Notes under the pieces: generated by a model
The model's input: only the letters and a program-made list of their open reading frames with translations
What the model was told of the DNA's origin: nothing
Database searches by the model: none
Program-made: the position numbers and the translations under genes
DNA from: Pseudomonadota bacterium
GTDB lineage: Bacteria > Pseudomonadota > Gammaproteobacteria > Acidiferrobacterales > Acidiferrobacteraceae
NCBI GenBank assembly: GCA_021816625.1
Contig: JAKAXM010000007.1
Location: 1-64,000, forward strand
Length of the DNA stretch: 64,000 nucleotides
Direction: 5' to 3'
Shown here: positions 54,091 to 64,000 of the stretch, piece after piece
Numbering within the stretch: position 1 is the stretch's first letter
How the letters are laid out: each line of letters starts with the position of its first letter

Positions 54091-56133
54091 ATGTCAGTAA
54101 AGCCCGAAAGCCACCCGCGGGGGGCAGGTCAAGTGGATCCCCGTAGGCGCGAACTCGCCAATGCGGTTCGCGCCTTGAGCATGGATGCGGTGCAGAAGGC
54201 CAATTCCGGTCACCCGGGGGCGCCCATGGGCATGGCCGACATCGCCGAGGTCCTGTGGAACGACTACCTAAAGCATAACCCGGCGAACCCGAGCTGGCCT
54301 GATCGCGACCGCTTCGTGCTGTCGAACGGCCATGGCTCGATGCTCCTCTATAGCTTGTTGCATCTGACAGGCTATGCGCTGCCGATCGACGAGCTCAAGC
54401 GGTTCCGGCAGATGGGTTCCATGACGCCGGGGCATCCCGAATACGGGTATACGCCTGGGGTCGAAACGACCACCGGACCCTTGGGGCAGGGGCTCGCCAA
54501 CGCCGTCGGGATGGCGATCGCCGAACGGGCGCTGGCCGGCCAGTTCAATAAGCCCGGGCACGATATCGTCGACCACTACACCTATGTATTCATGGGTGAT
54601 GGCTGCCTGATGGAAGGGATTTCGCACGAGGCCTGCTCGCTTGCCGGGCACCTGGGCCTTGGCAAGCTCGTCTGTTTCTACGACGACAACGGGATCTCCA
54701 TCGATGGCGAGGTCCACGGCTGGTTCACAGACGATACCCCGCGGCGCTTCGAGGCCTACGGCTGGCATGTCATCCCCCGCGTCGACGGTCATGATGCCCA
54801 GGCGGTCAAGGCGGCGATCGAGGCGGCCCGCAAGGTCACCGATAAGCCCTCTCTCATCTGCTGCCAGACCATCATCGGTTTTGGATCGCCGAACAAGGAA
54901 GGCAAGGAAGCGAGCCATGGCGCCGCGCTGGGCGAGAAGGAAGTAGCCGCGACCCGCGAGCGTTTAGGATGGAAGTACCCGCCCTTCGAGATCCCGGATG
55001 CCTTGTATCAGGGCTGGGACGCCAAGCCGCGTGGTGCCCAGGCCGAACAGGCGTGGAAGCGGCGTTTCGACGCCTATCGGGCCGCTTATCCGGAGCTCGC
55101 GGCCGAGTTCGAGCGGCGTATGCAGGGTGAGCTTCCCAAGGATTTTCTCGCACAGGCCGACGCCTTCATCGCGGAGACCAATGGCAAGGGCGCGAGTATC
55201 GCGTCGCGCAACGCCTCGCAAAACACCCTGAACGCCTTTGGGCCGAAGCTGCCGGAACTGCTCGGCGGCTCGGCGGATCTGGCTGGATCCAATCTGACGA
55301 TCTGGTCGGGGTGCCGTGGCGTGTCGGCGGAGAATCCCGGCGGCAACTACGTGTATTACGGGGTGCGTGAGTTTGGCATGTCGGCCATCATGAACGGCAT
55401 CGCCTTGCATAAGGGTTTCGTGCCCTACGGCGCGACCTTCCTGATGTTCTCTGAGTATGCGCGCAATGCCTTGCGCATGGCGGCACTCATGAAACAGCGT
55501 GTGCTGTTCGTCTACACCCATGATTCCATCGGTCTGGGCGAGGATGGACCGACCCACCAGCCGGTCGAGCAACTCGCGACCTTGCGCATGATCCCCAACA
55601 TGGCGGTGTGGCGCCCGGCCGATGCGGTTGAGTCGGCGGTGGCCTGGAAAGAGGCCTTGCGGCGCGCCGACGGTCCGAGTTCCTTGATATTTTCCCGGCA
55701 GAAGCTCACGCACCAGTCCCGCGCGAGCGCCACGATCGCGGCCATAGCGCGCGGCGGCTACGTGCTCGCGGATGCCGATGGCAGCCCGGAGCTCATCCTG
55801 ATCGCGACCGGGTCCGAGGTCGGGATCGCCATGGAGGCCTATAAGAAGCTTTCCGGAATGGGGCGCCGGATTCGGCTGGTGTCCATGCCGAGCACCGAAA
55901 TCTTCGATGCCCAGGACGCGGCGTATCGTGCAAGCGTCCTGCCGGCTAGCGTGCGCAAGCGGGTGGCGGTCGAGGCCGGCGTTACGGACTTTTGGCGGAA
56001 GTACGTCGGGCTCGATGGCGCTGTCATCGGTATCGACCGCTTCGGCGAGTCGGCCCCCGCCGAGGCGCTCTTCGAGCATTTCGGGTTTACCGCCGAGCAC
56101 GTCGTCGAGACGGTCCTGGCCTTGCTCAAATAA
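54091..56133 (+). CDS. tkt: Transketolase
   Basis: A 680-aa ThDP enzyme. Motifs include [19 protein letters not shown] near 35, [17 protein letters not shown] near 130 and the ThDP motif [19 protein letters not shown] near 168. [21 protein letters not shown]-like text (YTHDSIGLG...) lies near 475. In the Calvin cycle it moves two-carbon units among sugar phosphates. It is in the prk-tkt-gap-pgk-pyk-fba unit. Confidence 0.97.
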   Translation: MSVKPESHPRGAGQVDPRRRELANAVRALSMDAVQKANSGHPGAPMGMADIAEVLWNDYLKHNPANPSWPDRDRFVLSNGHGSMLLYSLLHLTGYALPIDELKRFRQMGSMTPGHPEYGYTPGVETTTGPLGQGLANAVGMAIAERALAGQFNKPGHDIVDHYTYVFMGDGCLMEGISHEACSLAGHLGLGKLVCFYDDNGISIDGEVHGWFTDDTPRRFEAYGWHVIPRVDGHDAQAVKAAIEAARKVTDKPSLICCQTIIGFGSPNKEGKEASHGAALGEKEVAATRERLGWKYPPFEIPDALYQGWDAKPRGAQAEQAWKRRFDAYRAAYPELAAEFERRMQGELPKDFLAQADAFIAETNGKGASIASRNASQNTLNAFGPKLPELLGGSADLAGSNLTIWSGCRGVSAENPGGNYVYYGVREFGMSAIMNGIALHKGFVPYGATFLMFSEYARNALRMAALMKQRVLFVYTHDSIGLGEDGPTHQPVEQLATLRMIPNMAVWRPADAVESAVAWKEALRRADGPSSLIFSRQKLTHQSRASATIAAIARGGYVLADADGSPELILIATGSEVGIAMEAYKKLSGMGRRIRLVSMPSTEIFDAQDAAYRASVLPASVRKRVAVEAGVTDFWRKYVGLDGAVIGIDRFGESAPAEALFEHFGFTAEHVVETVLALLK

Positions 56134-56139
56134 TTCAAC

Positions 56140-56177
56140 GGGGTGGGCACGCAAGATTCCTAGGAGAAGCCCGCCCC
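56140..56177 (+). repeat. Hairpin between tkt and gap
   Basis: GGGGTGGGC and GCCCGCCCC pair over nine positions (one G-T wobble) around a 20-nt loop. No T tract follows, so an mRNA stability or processing element is more likely than a terminator. Confidence 0.4.
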
Positions 56178-56212
56178 ATTTCCGGATACTCAATTGAATG
56201 GGAGATGGTGGT

Positions 56213-57226
56213 ATGGCAATCAGAGTCGCGATCAACGGCTATGGGCGCATCGGCCGCAACGTCTTGCGGGCCCTGTATGAATCCGGGCGCAATAAGGAGA
56301 TCGAGATCGTCGCGATCAACGATCTTGGCAGCGCCGAGACCAACGCGCACCTGACCCAGTACGATACCGTTCACGGCCGCTTCAAGGGCCAGGTGTCGGT
56401 CGACGGGGACTATATGATCGTCAACGGCGACAAGATTCGCGTCGTGTCGAACCGCGATCCGGCGCAGTTGCCGTGGAAAGACCTGAACATAGATGTCGTG
56501 CATGAGTGCACGGGCTTTTTTACGACCAAGGAAAAGGCCTCGGCTCACCTCAAGGCGGGCGCCAAGAAGGTGATCATTTCGGCGCCGGGCGGCAAGGATG
56601 TCGACGCGACCGTCGTCTATGGGGTCAATCACGGCGTACTGAAGGCGACGGACACGGTCATATCGAACGCCTCGTGCACGACCAATTGCCTGGCGCCGCT
56701 CGTAAAGCCCCTGCATGAGAAGATCGGGATCAAGCACGGTCTTATGACCACCGTGCACTCCTACACGAACGACCAGGTGCTGACCGACGTATACCATAGC
56801 GACCTGCGCCGGGCGCGCTCGGCGACCCAGTCCATGATCCCGACCAAGACTGGGGCGGCGGCGGCCGTGGGCCTCGTATTGCCCGACCTGAACGGGAAGC
56901 TCGATGGGTTTGCGGTGCGCGTGCCCACCATCAATGTTTCGCTCGTCGACCTGACCTTCACCGCCGCCCGTGCGACCACCAAAGACGAGGTGCATGCCAT
57001 CATGAAGGCGGCCTCCGAAGGCGAGTTGAAGGGCATCCTGAATTACAACGACAAGCCTCTGGTGTCGATGGACTTCAACCACGATCCGGCCTCGTCTACG
57101 TATGAATCGAGTCTGACCAAGGTCATGGAAGGCCATCTCGTCAAGGTGCTGGCTTGGTACGACAACGAGTGGGGCTTCTCGAACCGTATGCTGGATACCA
57201 CCGTAGCTCTCATGAAGGCGCGCTAG
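56213..57226 (+). CDS. gap: Glyceraldehyde-3-phosphate dehydrogenase, type I
   Basis: A 337-aa enzyme. The ATG at 56213 ([16 protein letters not shown]) is chosen over the track start five codons earlier. Catalytic [12 protein letters not shown] near 153, VHSYTNDQ near 177 and [11 protein letters not shown] near 315 are intact. It reduces 1,3-bisphosphoglycerate in the Calvin cycle and works in glycolysis in reverse. IGSAETN after NDL may permit NADPH as well as NADH; this is uncertain. Confidence 0.97.
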   Translation: MAIRVAINGYGRIGRNVLRALYESGRNKEIEIVAINDLGSAETNAHLTQYDTVHGRFKGQVSVDGDYMIVNGDKIRVVSNRDPAQLPWKDLNIDVVHECTGFFTTKEKASAHLKAGAKKVIISAPGGKDVDATVVYGVNHGVLKATDTVISNASCTTNCLAPLVKPLHEKIGIKHGLMTTVHSYTNDQVLTDVYHSDLRRARSATQSMIPTKTGAAAAVGLVLPDLNGKLDGFAVRVPTINVSLVDLTFTAARATTKDEVHAIMKAASEGELKGILNYNDKPLVSMDFNHDPASSTYESSLTKVMEGHLVKVLAWYDNEWGFSNRMLDTTVALMKAR

Positions 57227-57241
57227 CGGCGAGGAGGTCTT

Positions 57242-58426
57242 ATGGCGATTCGCAAGATGGCGGATCTCGACCTGGCCGGTAAGCGGGTCTTGATCCGTGA
57301 GGATTTGAATGTCCCCTTGAAGGACGGGCGCGTCGCGGACGATACCCGGATCCGGGCCAGTCTACCGACCATCCAGCTCGCCGCCGCCAAAGGCGGCCAG
57401 GTGATGCTGATGTCGCATCTGGGCCGTCCCGAGGAAGGGATACCGGACGAGAAGTACTCGCTCGCGCCGGTTGCCGACCATCTGGGTCGGCTGCTGGGCA
57501 AGCCCGTGCGGCTAGTTGCGCATTGGCTGGAGGGGATCCCGGAACTGAAGGATGGGGACGTGGTGCTGTGTGAGAACGTCCGTTTCAACAAGGGCGAAAA
57601 GAAGAACAACGACGATCTTGCCCGCAAGATGGCGGCGCTTTGCGACATCTATGTGATGGATGCCTTTGGCACCGCGCATCGCGCCCAGGCCTCGACCCAC
57701 GGGGTGGCGAAGTATGCGCCCATCGCCTGCGCAGGTCCCTTGCTCGCAGCCGAACTCGAGGCCTTGGGACGGGCGCTGCATAATCCCAAGCGTCCCCTGG
57801 TCGCCATCGTGGGCGGCTCCAAGGTCTCGACTAAGCTCGTGGTCCTAGAGAGTCTGGCCAAGCGGGTGGACCAGCTCATCGTAGGGGGCGGCATCGCCAA
57901 TACCTTTATGGCGGCAGCGGGCCATCCGATCGGCAAATCGCTTTCGGAACCGGACCTTATCGATACGGCCAAGCGGCTCATGCAGGACATGAGCGCGCGC
58001 GGGGCGTCGATCCCGGTGCCCGTGGATGCGGTTTGCGCCAAGGCCTTTGCCGCCGATGCCCAGGCGGTCTTGAAGGATGCCCAGGACGTGGCGCCTGATG
58101 ACATGATTTTTGATATCGGGCCAAAGACCATGCGCCTTTTTGCCGATGTCTTGAAGAATGCAGGGACCATTGTCTGGAACGGTCCCGTCGGGGTCTTTGA
58201 GTTTGACCAGTTTGGCGAAGGGACTAAGGCCTTGGCTGGGGCGATCGCACAGAGCTCTGCGTTTTCGATTGCCGGTGGCGGTGATACCCTGGCGGCGGTC
58301 GCGAAGTATGGCGTGGGCGATAAGATTGGATACATATCCACGGGTGGCGGTGCCTTCCTTGAGTTTCTCGAGGGCAAGGTGTTGCCGGCCGTCGCGATCC
58401 TCGAGGAGCGCGGCGCAGGTTCGTGA
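57242..58426 (+). CDS. pgk: Phosphoglycerate kinase
   Basis: A 394-aa protein with GAGGAGG before the [28 protein letters not shown] near 15, [12 protein letters not shown] near 57, and the nucleotide loop [12 protein letters not shown] near 343 are conserved. It exchanges phosphate between ATP and 3-phosphoglycerate. It starts 15 nt after gap. Confidence 0.97.
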   Translation: MAIRKMADLDLAGKRVLIREDLNVPLKDGRVADDTRIRASLPTIQLAAAKGGQVMLMSHLGRPEEGIPDEKYSLAPVADHLGRLLGKPVRLVAHWLEGIPELKDGDVVLCENVRFNKGEKKNNDDLARKMAALCDIYVMDAFGTAHRAQASTHGVAKYAPIACAGPLLAAELEALGRALHNPKRPLVAIVGGSKVSTKLVVLESLAKRVDQLIVGGGIANTFMAAAGHPIGKSLSEPDLIDTAKRLMQDMSARGASIPVPVDAVCAKAFAADAQAVLKDAQDVAPDDMIFDIGPKTMRLFADVLKNAGTIVWNGPVGVFEFDQFGEGTKALAGAIAQSSAFSIAGGGDTLAAVAKYGVGDKIGYISTGGGAFLEFLEGKVLPAVAILEERGAGS

Positions 58427-58484
58427 GGGTTTTGGTAGGGCATATAGCCCCCGGGAGCCGGGGGCGCGCAATCTTGAGGACAGT

Positions 58485-58535
58485 ATGAGTCAGTGTTATG
58501 GGGTGTCGGTGCGTCGTACCCCCGGCGCCGTTTGA
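58485..58535 (+). CDS. Candidate 16-aa leader peptide upstream of pyk
   Basis: ATG at 58485 follows TTGAGGA by four bases and opens a frame reading MSQCYGVSVRRTPGAV before TGA. The stop is 3 nt before the pyk ATG, which itself lacks a ribosome site. The peptide may therefore couple or regulate pyk translation. A GC-rich hairpin (58447-58465) lies just upstream. Coding status is inferred from position and RBS. Confidence 0.45.
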   Translation: MSQCYGVSVRRTPGAV

Positions 58536-58538
58536 TCT

Positions 58539-59981
58539 ATGCAGCGTAGAACGAAGATCGTGGCAACCCTTGGGCCGGCGACGGATGACCCCAAGGTTCT
58601 CGACAAACTCATTGAGGCGGGCGTAGATGTCGTGCGCCTCAACTTTTCCCATGATCTCCCCGAGGTCCACAAGCGGCGCGCGGAATTGGTGCGTGACCGG
58701 GCGCAGGCCCATGGGCGCCAGATCGGCGTTATCGCCGACATGCAGGGCCCCAAAATCCGTATCGGTCGTTTCAAGAATAAACGCGTGCGGCTCGAGGAAG
58801 GACAGCGTTTCGTGATCGACGCCGACCTCCCCTTGAATGCCGGCGACGAGACGCGCGTGGGACTCACCTACAAGGCCTTGCCGCGCGATGTTGCGCGCGG
58901 CGCCACGTTATTGCTCGATGACGGCCGTATCGTCCTTTGGGTCGACGAGGTGAGCGGCAGCGAGGTGATATGTCGGGTGGTGGTGGGTGGCGACCTGTCC
59001 GATAACAAGGGTGTGAATCGGCAGGGCGGGGGCTTGTCCGCCGATGCCTTGACCGACAAGGACCGCGAGGACATCAAGTGGGCGGCCCAGATCCAGGCCG
59101 ACTATGTGGCGATCTCGTTTCCCCGCAATGCCAAGGATATCGAGGAGGCGCGCAGCCTCTTACGCGCCGCCGGGGGTACGGGCGGCATAGTCGCGAAGAT
59201 CGAGCGTGCCGAGGCGGTCGAGGCGATCGAGGAGATCATCCGGGTCTCGGACGCGGTCATGCTGGCGCGCGGCGATCTCGGCGTCGAGATCGGTGATGCG
59301 GCCTTGCCGCCCGTTCAGAAGCGCGTGATCCGCTTGGCGCGCAAGATGAACCGGGTGGTGATCACCGCCACGCAGATGATGGAGTCGATGATCGAGAACG
59401 CGATCCCGACGCGGGCCGAGGTCTCGGATGTTGCCAATGCTGTGCTCGATGGCACGGATGCGGTAATGCTCTCTGCCGAGACCGCGACCGGCAAGCATCC
59501 GGTTGCGGCCGTCGCCGCCATGGATCGCGTCTGCCGCGAGGCCGAGAAGGAAGACGAGGCAGTGTTTTCCATGCACCGCATGTCCAACCATTTCGAGCGG
59601 GTCGATGAGGCCATCGCGATGGCCGTTATGTACAGCGCCAACCATCTCCCGGTGCGGGCCATCGCCTCATTGACGGAGTCGGGGGCCACCCCCTTGTGGA
59701 TGTCTCGGATCAGCTCGGCGGTGCCGATCTACGCCTTGACGCCGCATGTGGAAACCCGTAGAAAGGTCACTCTCTACCGTGGTGTTTATCCGGTAGGATT
59801 TTCGCTTACCTCCGCCGATCCCGCGCGTATCATGACCGAAGCGATCGACGAGCTACGGAGACGCGGCGCCGTCCGTGACGGGGACCTCGTGATTCTGAGT
59901 ATCGGGGAACCGCTCGCCAAACCAGGCGGCACGAACACGATGAAGATCGTTCGTGCGGGCGATTTTGCCGCCGTCGATTAA
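58539..59981 (+). CDS. pyk: Pyruvate kinase
   Basis: A 480-aa protein with [21 protein letters not shown] at the start. [12 protein letters not shown] near 67, [12 protein letters not shown] near 240 and the signature [39 protein letters not shown] near 270-310 are conserved. It makes pyruvate and ATP from PEP. Placement among Calvin genes lets fixed carbon be drawn off to pyruvate, as in Acidithiobacillus clusters. The ATG has no clear RBS of its own. Confidence 0.96.
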   Translation: MQRRTKIVATLGPATDDPKVLDKLIEAGVDVVRLNFSHDLPEVHKRRAELVRDRAQAHGRQIGVIADMQGPKIRIGRFKNKRVRLEEGQRFVIDADLPLNAGDETRVGLTYKALPRDVARGATLLLDDGRIVLWVDEVSGSEVICRVVVGGDLSDNKGVNRQGGGLSADALTDKDREDIKWAAQIQADYVAISFPRNAKDIEEARSLLRAAGGTGGIVAKIERAEAVEAIEEIIRVSDAVMLARGDLGVEIGDAALPPVQKRVIRLARKMNRVVITATQMMESMIENAIPTRAEVSDVANAVLDGTDAVMLSAETATGKHPVAAVAAMDRVCREAEKEDEAVFSMHRMSNHFERVDEAIAMAVMYSANHLPVRAIASLTESGATPLWMSRISSAVPIYALTPHVETRRKVTLYRGVYPVGFSLTSADPARIMTEAIDELRRRGAVRDGDLVILSIGEPLAKPGGTNTMKIVRAGDFAAVD

Positions 59982-60019
59982 ATTCGTTACTTTCATTTAG
60001 GAAGTTTAAGGAGAACACA

Positions 60020-61084
60020 ATGCCCTTGGTATCTCTGCGCCAACTCTTAGACCACGCGGCGGAGCACGGTTACGGCGTCCCCGCGTTCAACGTGAACAAT
60101 ATGGAGCAGATCCAGTCGATCATGCAGGCCGCCCACGAGGTGGACAGCCCGGTGATCGTCCAGGCCTCGGCGGGTGCGCGCAGTTATGCGGGCGAGCCTT
60201 TCCTGCGCCATCTGATCCTGGCGGCCATCGAGCAGTATCCGCATATCCCGATCGTCATGCACCAGGACCACGGGGCAAGCCCGGCCGTATGCCAGCGGTC
60301 GATCCGTTCCGGTTTCAGCTCGGTGATGATGGACGGCTCCCTCAAGGAAGACATGAAGACACCGTCTTCGTACGAGTATAACGTCGAAGTCACGAGCCGC
60401 GTCGTCGAGATGGCGCATGCCGTAGGTGTCTCGGTCGAAGGTGAACTCGGGTGCCTTGGCTCCCTCGAATCGGGCATGGCTGGCGAAGAGGACGGGTCGG
60501 GCGCGGAAGGCAAGCTTTCCCATGATCAGCTGCTCACAGACCCGGAGCAGGCCGCGGATTTCGTCAAGAAGACCAAGGTTGATGCGCTCGCCATCGCCAT
60601 CGGCACGAGTCACGGCGCTTACAAGTTCTCGCGGCCCCCGACCGGCGACATCCTGGCCATCGAGCGCATCAAGGAGATTCACCGGCGCATTCCCGACACG
60701 CATCTCGTCATGCATGGCTCGTCGTCCGTGCCCCAGGAGTGGCTGAAGATCATCCACGAATTTGGCGGCGATATCGGCGAGACCTATGGCGTCCCTGTAA
60801 AGGAGATCCAGGAAGGGATAAAGAACGGGGTCCGTAAGGTGAATATCGATACGGATCTGCGGCTTGCGATCACGGGCGCGATTCGCCGCAACCTCGCAAA
60901 GAACCCCAAGAACTTCGATCCGCGCAAATTCATGAAGGACTCGGTGCAGGCAGGTAAGGATATCTGCAAGGCCCGCTACGAGGCCTTCGGATCGGCCGGC
61001 CAGGCCTCGAAGCTGCGGGTCTTGGATCTCGAGGAGATGACCAAGCGCTACACTAAAGGCGAGTTGAACCCGCGGATCAATTAA
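60020..61084 (+). CDS. fba: Fructose-bisphosphate aldolase, class II (Calvin-cycle type)
   Basis: A 354-aa zinc aldolase with AAGGAG before the [21 protein letters not shown] near 25, [13 protein letters not shown] near 80 with zinc-ligand histidine, [13 protein letters not shown] near 155 and [12 protein letters not shown] near 230 are typical of the CbbA type. It makes fructose- and sedoheptulose-1,7-bisphosphate. It is the last gene of the cluster and ends at a strong terminator. Confidence 0.96.
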   Translation: MPLVSLRQLLDHAAEHGYGVPAFNVNNMEQIQSIMQAAHEVDSPVIVQASAGARSYAGEPFLRHLILAAIEQYPHIPIVMHQDHGASPAVCQRSIRSGFSSVMMDGSLKEDMKTPSSYEYNVEVTSRVVEMAHAVGVSVEGELGCLGSLESGMAGEEDGSGAEGKLSHDQLLTDPEQAADFVKKTKVDALAIAIGTSHGAYKFSRPPTGDILAIERIKEIHRRIPDTHLVMHGSSSVPQEWLKIIHEFGGDIGETYGVPVKEIQEGIKNGVRKVNIDTDLRLAITGAIRRNLAKNPKNFDPRKFMKDSVQAGKDICKARYEAFGSAGQASKLRVLDLEEMTKRYTKGELNPRIN

Positions 61085-61123
61085 CTAACGCCAAGAGGCG
61101 GTGCCGGTATTGTTCGGTCCGGC

Positions 61124-61155
61124 AAACCCCGTGGACATCCCTCCACGGGGTTTTT
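61124..61155 (+). terminator. Intrinsic terminator after fba
   Basis: CCCCGTGGA (61127) and TCCACGGGG (61142) form a perfect 9-bp stem with a 6-nt loop, then five T. It ends the Calvin-cycle operon. Confidence 0.95.
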
Positions 61156-61267
61156 CGTCTCGCGGCAAGAGGAACCAGGGCCGCCCGCATCCCGGGCGGC
61201 CCTGGTGTCCCTGTCGTTCCCGCGACCTTCGTGGCATACTCTCCGCAGCTGGTCAGTGGGGTATTGT

Positions 61268-61690
61268 ATGGCTTTCGATCCCCGAGCCCATGTTCCAATT
61301 CGCACTATGTCGCGGACCATCGACGCGGCCTGTTACAACCGCGTTTGTCTGGCCGTGGCGCGACTGGGCGAACCGCTCGAGGTCGAGATTGCCTCTTTGC
61401 GCCTGACGGTCCACGTGGAGCGCCGCTTGTGGGTGGCGCGCTCGCTCATCAACGCGATCCCGTTGATGGCATGGCTCGACTTCGATGTCGCGCGCAGCGC
61501 CCTCCACGAACCCGTGTCCTGTCGGGTCCATCTCTATCACTTTCATGCGGGCCTGCTCATGGGGCATACCCCGCAGTTGCTCGCAGGCGTGCTCGAGGAC
61601 CGGCTGAGTCGCCGGCAGCGGGTACCCACAGGGATGGCGCGCGTGACCGCGCTTACCCGCCGTCCCCTCACGGGGCCACGGTCGCCGTGA
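61268..61690 (+). CDS. Hypothetical protein
   Basis: A 140-aa product not recognised. Starting at ATG 61268 (MAFDPRAHVPIR) it looks soluble, with a hydrophobic core of strands (LRLTVHVERRLWVARSLINAIPLMAWL) and a His-rich VHLYHFHAGLLMGHTP near 90. The C-terminus is basic. No strong RBS is seen. Codon use resembles that of neighbours. It stands alone between the Calvin terminator and DUF302. Confidence 0.45.
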   Translation: MAFDPRAHVPIRTMSRTIDAACYNRVCLAVARLGEPLEVEIASLRLTVHVERRLWVARSLINAIPLMAWLDFDVARSALHEPVSCRVHLYHFHAGLLMGHTPQLLAGVLEDRLSRRQRVPTGMARVTALTRRPLTGPRSP

Positions 61691-61733
61691 GGCCTGGCAG
61701 TGTTCCTAAAAATCCGGGATAGGAGATCGCATC

Positions 61734-62144
61734 ATGATTGAAGAAGGGCAGGTCGCGTATGGTTTCGATATCGAGGTCCCCGGGACCTTTGATGCCGTTC
61801 GGGCGCAGGTCGTGGAGGCCTTGAAGACTCAGGGCTTTGGCGTCCTTACCGAGATCGACGTGAGCGCGACCATGAAGGCCAAGCTTGGCAAGGATATGCC
61901 GCGCTACAACATCCTGGGGGCCTGCAACCCGACCCTCGCCCATCAGGCGATCTCCGCCGAGCCCGACATCGGTCTCCTATTGCCCTGTAATGTCGTGGTG
62001 AGCGAGCAGGCGGGCGGGGCGATCAAAGTCGCGTTCATGGATCCCGTCTCGGTATTGGCCCTGGTCGCCAATGCCCGGGTCACGGAACTCGGTTGGCAAG
62101 TACGGGCAAAGCTCGAGGCGGTACGCGACGCCCTCAAGGCCTAA
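61734..62144 (+). CDS. DUF302 family protein
   Basis: A 136-aa cytosolic protein with AGGAG before the ATG. FDAVRAQVVEALKTQGFGVLTEIDVSATMKAKLG and YNILGACNPTLAHQAISAEPDIGLLLPCNVVV are the conserved core of DUF302, including its two cysteines. The function is unknown; relatives are frequent in sulfur oxidisers and may bind a small ligand or metal. Confidence 0.88.
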   Translation: MIEEGQVAYGFDIEVPGTFDAVRAQVVEALKTQGFGVLTEIDVSATMKAKLGKDMPRYNILGACNPTLAHQAISAEPDIGLLLPCNVVVSEQAGGAIKVAFMDPVSVLALVANARVTELGWQVRAKLEAVRDALKA

Positions 62145-62149
62145 AGACG

Positions 62150-62175
62150 GGGGTCGCCACCGGCGTGGCGACCCC
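62150..62175. terminator. Hairpin between convergent genes, possible bidirectional terminator
   Basis: GGGGTCGCCAC-CGGC-GTGGCGACCCC is a perfect 11-bp stem, placed 6 nt after DUF302 and 18 nt from the end of the next gene. It lacks a T tract, so the terminator role is uncertain. Confidence 0.4.
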
Positions 62176-62192
62176 ATCCCGTCGTTCCGGAC

Positions 62193-62525
62193 TCATGGTT
62201 TGCGTCCGCCCCGGCAGTTTTTGAATTCCGTCCGCGTCACGCGTCCGTCGCGCAAGGTGTCGCAGCGCTCAAAATGACGATACAGGGTCGGATCCGTGCG
62301 GCGAACCTCGGCCCGCGTGATATAGGGACGGCCCTGTGATAGGGCGTTGAATCGGGCGCCGCTCGCGCCGCCTGCGGCGTTCATCCCGGCCGCTCCTGTC
62401 GCTGCCCGCGTCGCGGGGCCGTGCACGGGCGTGGTGTCCGCGGACCCATGGTCCTTACCGGATTGCGCTAGTACGAGTCCCGGCGCACACAGGAGCGCTG
62501 TAATAAATAGGATCGCAGGCTTCAT
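62193..62525 (-). CDS. Exported EF-hand-like small protein
   Basis: A 110-aa product from ATG 62525, with GGAG five bases upstream. A signal peptide (MKPAILFITALLCAPGLVLAQ) precedes a His/Gly/Ala-rich linker. The C-terminal ITRAEVRRTDPTLYRHFERCDTLRDGRVTRTEF resembles an EF-hand pair in degraded form, with Asp and Arg at some calcium positions. The cysteines may form a disulfide. A calcium or structural role in the periplasm is inference. Confidence 0.6.
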   Translation of the reverse strand: MKPAILFITALLCAPGLVLAQSGKDHGSADTTPVHGPATRAATGAAGMNAAGGASGARFNALSQGRPYITRAEVRRTDPTLYRHFERCDTLRDGRVTRTEFKNCRGGRKP

Positions 62526-62612
62526 CGGTCTCCGGCCGCGTGATCGCTCAGGGCGCAAGATCCACCCCCTCTGGCGTATACGCTAGGCGATCAGGCGCCT
62601 GCCGCCTTCGGC

Positions 62613-63938
62613 TCAAGGTCGGACGGGATGTGCGTCCAGATCATGCACCCGCGCCCCGACGATCTCGCAGTCGACGAAGTCTCCGGGTCGGGCCGGGCCC
62701 GCGATATGGATGACCCCGTCGATATCCGGTGCCTCGGCGTAGCTGCGGCCGATGGCCCCCTCGGTCGTGCGCGCATCGACCAGGATCCGGCAGCGTTCAC
62801 CTATGCGTTTGCGGAGCCGGGCGGCGCTGACCTGCGCCTGTACCTCCATGAGCCTCTGGAGACGTTCTTCCTTTAGGGTCTCCGGGACTGGATGGGGGAG
62901 GGCGTTGGCCGCCGCTCCCTCGACCGGCGAGTAGGGGAAGGCGCCCAGGCGGTCGATTCCGGCCTCCTGCACGAATTCCAGCAGGGTTTCGAACTCGGCC
63001 TCGGTTTCCCCTGGATAGCCCACGATAAAGGTACTGCGCAGCACGAGTTCGGGACGGGCCGCGCGCCAGGTCTTGACGCAGGCCATGGGGTGGGCCCGGC
63101 CCGCCGGTCGGCGCATGGCGGTCAGTACTCGCGGGTGTGCATGTTGAAAGGGCACATCAAGGTAGGGGAGTACGCCCTCGGCGTCGAGCAGCGGCAGCAC
63201 GTCCTCCACGGATTTATACGGGTACACATAGTGCAAGCGCACCCACACGCCCAGGCGCGCCAGTTCACGCACGAGGCTTACGAAGGACATCTTCGCGGGG
63301 CGGCCGCCCACGAACGCGGTCTTGTGTTTTTGATCGACGCCGTAGGCGCTCGTATCCTGCGACACCACCAGCAACTCGCGAACCCCGGCGGCGACCAGCC
63401 GCTCCGCCTCCGCCATGATGTCGCCGATCGGGCGACTCACGAGCCCTCCTCGCAGCGCCGGGATGATGCAAAACCGGCAGCTATGGTTACAGCCTTCGGA
63501 TATCTTGAGGTAGGCATAATGCCGGGGCGTGAGCTTGATGCCCTGGGGCGGCACGAGATCGACGAACGGGTCATGCGGCTTGGGCAGGTGCCGGTGTAGG
63601 GCCGTCATGACCGCGGCCTCGTCGTGGGGGCCGGTCACGGCGAGCACCTGCGGGTAGCGCGCCCGGATCAGGTCGGCCTTGGCCCCCAGGCAGCCTGTTA
63701 CGATCACGCGCCCGTTGGCACTCACCGCCTCTCCGATCGCGTCTAGCGACTCCTCTACGGCCGAGTCTATGAAGCCGCAGGTGTTGACGATGACGACATC
63801 GGCTTCATCATAGGCCGGTGCGGTCTCGTAGCCTTCCGTACGCAGTTGCGTAAGGATCCGTTCCGAATCTACGAGAGCCTTGGGACAGCCGAGACTGACA
63901 AAGCCGACCTTGGGCGCCGGAGCGGGACGAGGGGCCAC
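62613..63938 (-). CDS. rimO: Ribosomal protein S12 methylthiotransferase RimO
   Basis: A 441-aa radical-SAM enzyme. The N-terminal UPF0004 domain begins [18 protein letters not shown] with cluster cysteines (C19, C54 in VNTCGF, C83 in VTGCLG). The radical-SAM motif [11 protein letters not shown] lies near 150, and a C-terminal TRAM domain closes the protein. It adds a methylthio group to Asp of ribosomal protein S12. The start is GTG at 63938. Confidence 0.96.
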   Translation of the reverse strand: MAPRPAPAPKVGFVSLGCPKALVDSERILTQLRTEGYETAPAYDEADVVIVNTCGFIDSAVEESLDAIGEAVSANGRVIVTGCLGAKADLIRARYPQVLAVTGPHDEAAVMTALHRHLPKPHDPFVDLVPPQGIKLTPRHYAYLKISEGCNHSCRFCIIPALRGGLVSRPIGDIMAEAERLVAAGVRELLVVSQDTSAYGVDQKHKTAFVGGRPAKMSFVSLVRELARLGVWVRLHYVYPYKSVEDVLPLLDAEGVLPYLDVPFQHAHPRVLTAMRRPAGRAHPMACVKTWRAARPELVLRSTFIVGYPGETEAEFETLLEFVQEAGIDRLGAFPYSPVEGAAANALPHPVPETLKEERLQRLMEVQAQVSAARLRKRIGERCRILVDARTTEGAIGRSYAEAPDIDGVIHIAGPARPGDFVDCEIVGARVHDLDAHPVRP

Positions 63939-63946
63939 GAGCCGAC

Positions 63947-64000
63947 TCAGTTCGCGCCCATGAGGGCTACGAATATGGTTATGAGCCCCAGGACCATGTT
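63947..64000 (-). CDS. C-terminal end of a membrane protein
   Basis: Open to the window edge on the minus strand, the frame encodes [17 protein letters not shown] followed by TGA, a hydrophobic segment typical of a C-terminal membrane helix. It ends 8 bp before the rimO start, so the genes are probably co-transcribed. Nothing more can be said from 17 residues. Confidence 0.4.
   Translation of the reverse strand, partial: NMVLGLITIFVALMGAN

Noticed and set aside
54964-56235. 423-aa ORF opposite tkt
   Set aside because: Antisense shadow of transketolase.
61231-61722. 163-aa alternative frame over the hypothetical gene
   Set aside because: It has Arg/Gly/Pro-rich composition typical of a shifted GC-rich frame, whereas the 61268 frame has protein-like strands and helices.

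Overview
The window comes from a GC-rich gammaproteobacterium that oxidises sulfur and fixes CO2. It carries dissimilatory sat-aprB-aprA, a DsrE/TusA/SQR-like operon, an exported blue-copper protein, and Calvin-cycle genes (prk, tkt, gap, pgk, fba). It also has the T. ferrooxidans-type glutathione gene gshA and a Pseudomonas-like Pil-Chp twitching cluster. An acidophilic, Acidiferrobacter- or Acidithiobacillus-like sulfur oxidiser fits; this is inferred from gene content only, with no database search. No tRNA, rRNA, CRISPR array or insertion sequence was seen.

Layout. 1-2.0 kb: the end of purE, purK, and a DinB-like gene. 2.0-6.6 kb: a sigma54-dependent PAS/AAA+ regulator reads away from an operon dsrE-tusA-SQR-like-DUF1641. 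The operon has a perfect -24/-12 promoter, with a 12-bp perfect inverted repeat upstream as the likely activator site. A type-1 copper protein converges on the operon. 6.7-13.1 kb: a RibD-C reductase and two large cyclic-di-GMP proteins. 13.1-19.2 kb: a YkgJ-type cysteine cluster protein, then aprA, aprB and sat, closed by a strong intrinsic terminator, and a TauE/SafE permease. 19.6-28.5 kb: housekeeping genes (pyrE, xthA, AmpG-like MFS, metW-metX, thioredoxins, yggT, proC) and a 58-aa membrane protein missing from the ORF track.

28.5-51.2 kb: pilT-pilU; murI with a KdtA-like gene; then a leftward series gshA-gshB-tonB-yqgE-yqgF-pyrR-pyrB-pyrC'. Facing it is pilG-pilH-pilI-pilJ-chpA plus two CheW-like genes, then bioA on the other strand. 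The order resembles the Pseudomonas pil-chp/gshB/pyr region, but pilK and chpB are missing. 51.5-61.2 kb: a redoxin, an inositol-phosphatase-family gene, then prk-tkt-gap-pgk-pyk-fba ending in a terminator. 61.2-64 kb: a small unknown gene, DUF302, an exported EF-hand-like protein, rimO and the tail of a membrane protein.

The genes suggest two linked themes. One is sulfur oxidation: sulfane sulfur captured by the SQR-like enzyme and carriers, sulfite oxidised through AprBA/Sat, and electrons possibly passed to copper proteins. The other is surface life through type IV pili and c-di-GMP. The most interesting unit is the sigma54-controlled sulfur-carrier operon, whose regulator has a Cys/His-rich PAS domain and an altered GAFTGA loop.
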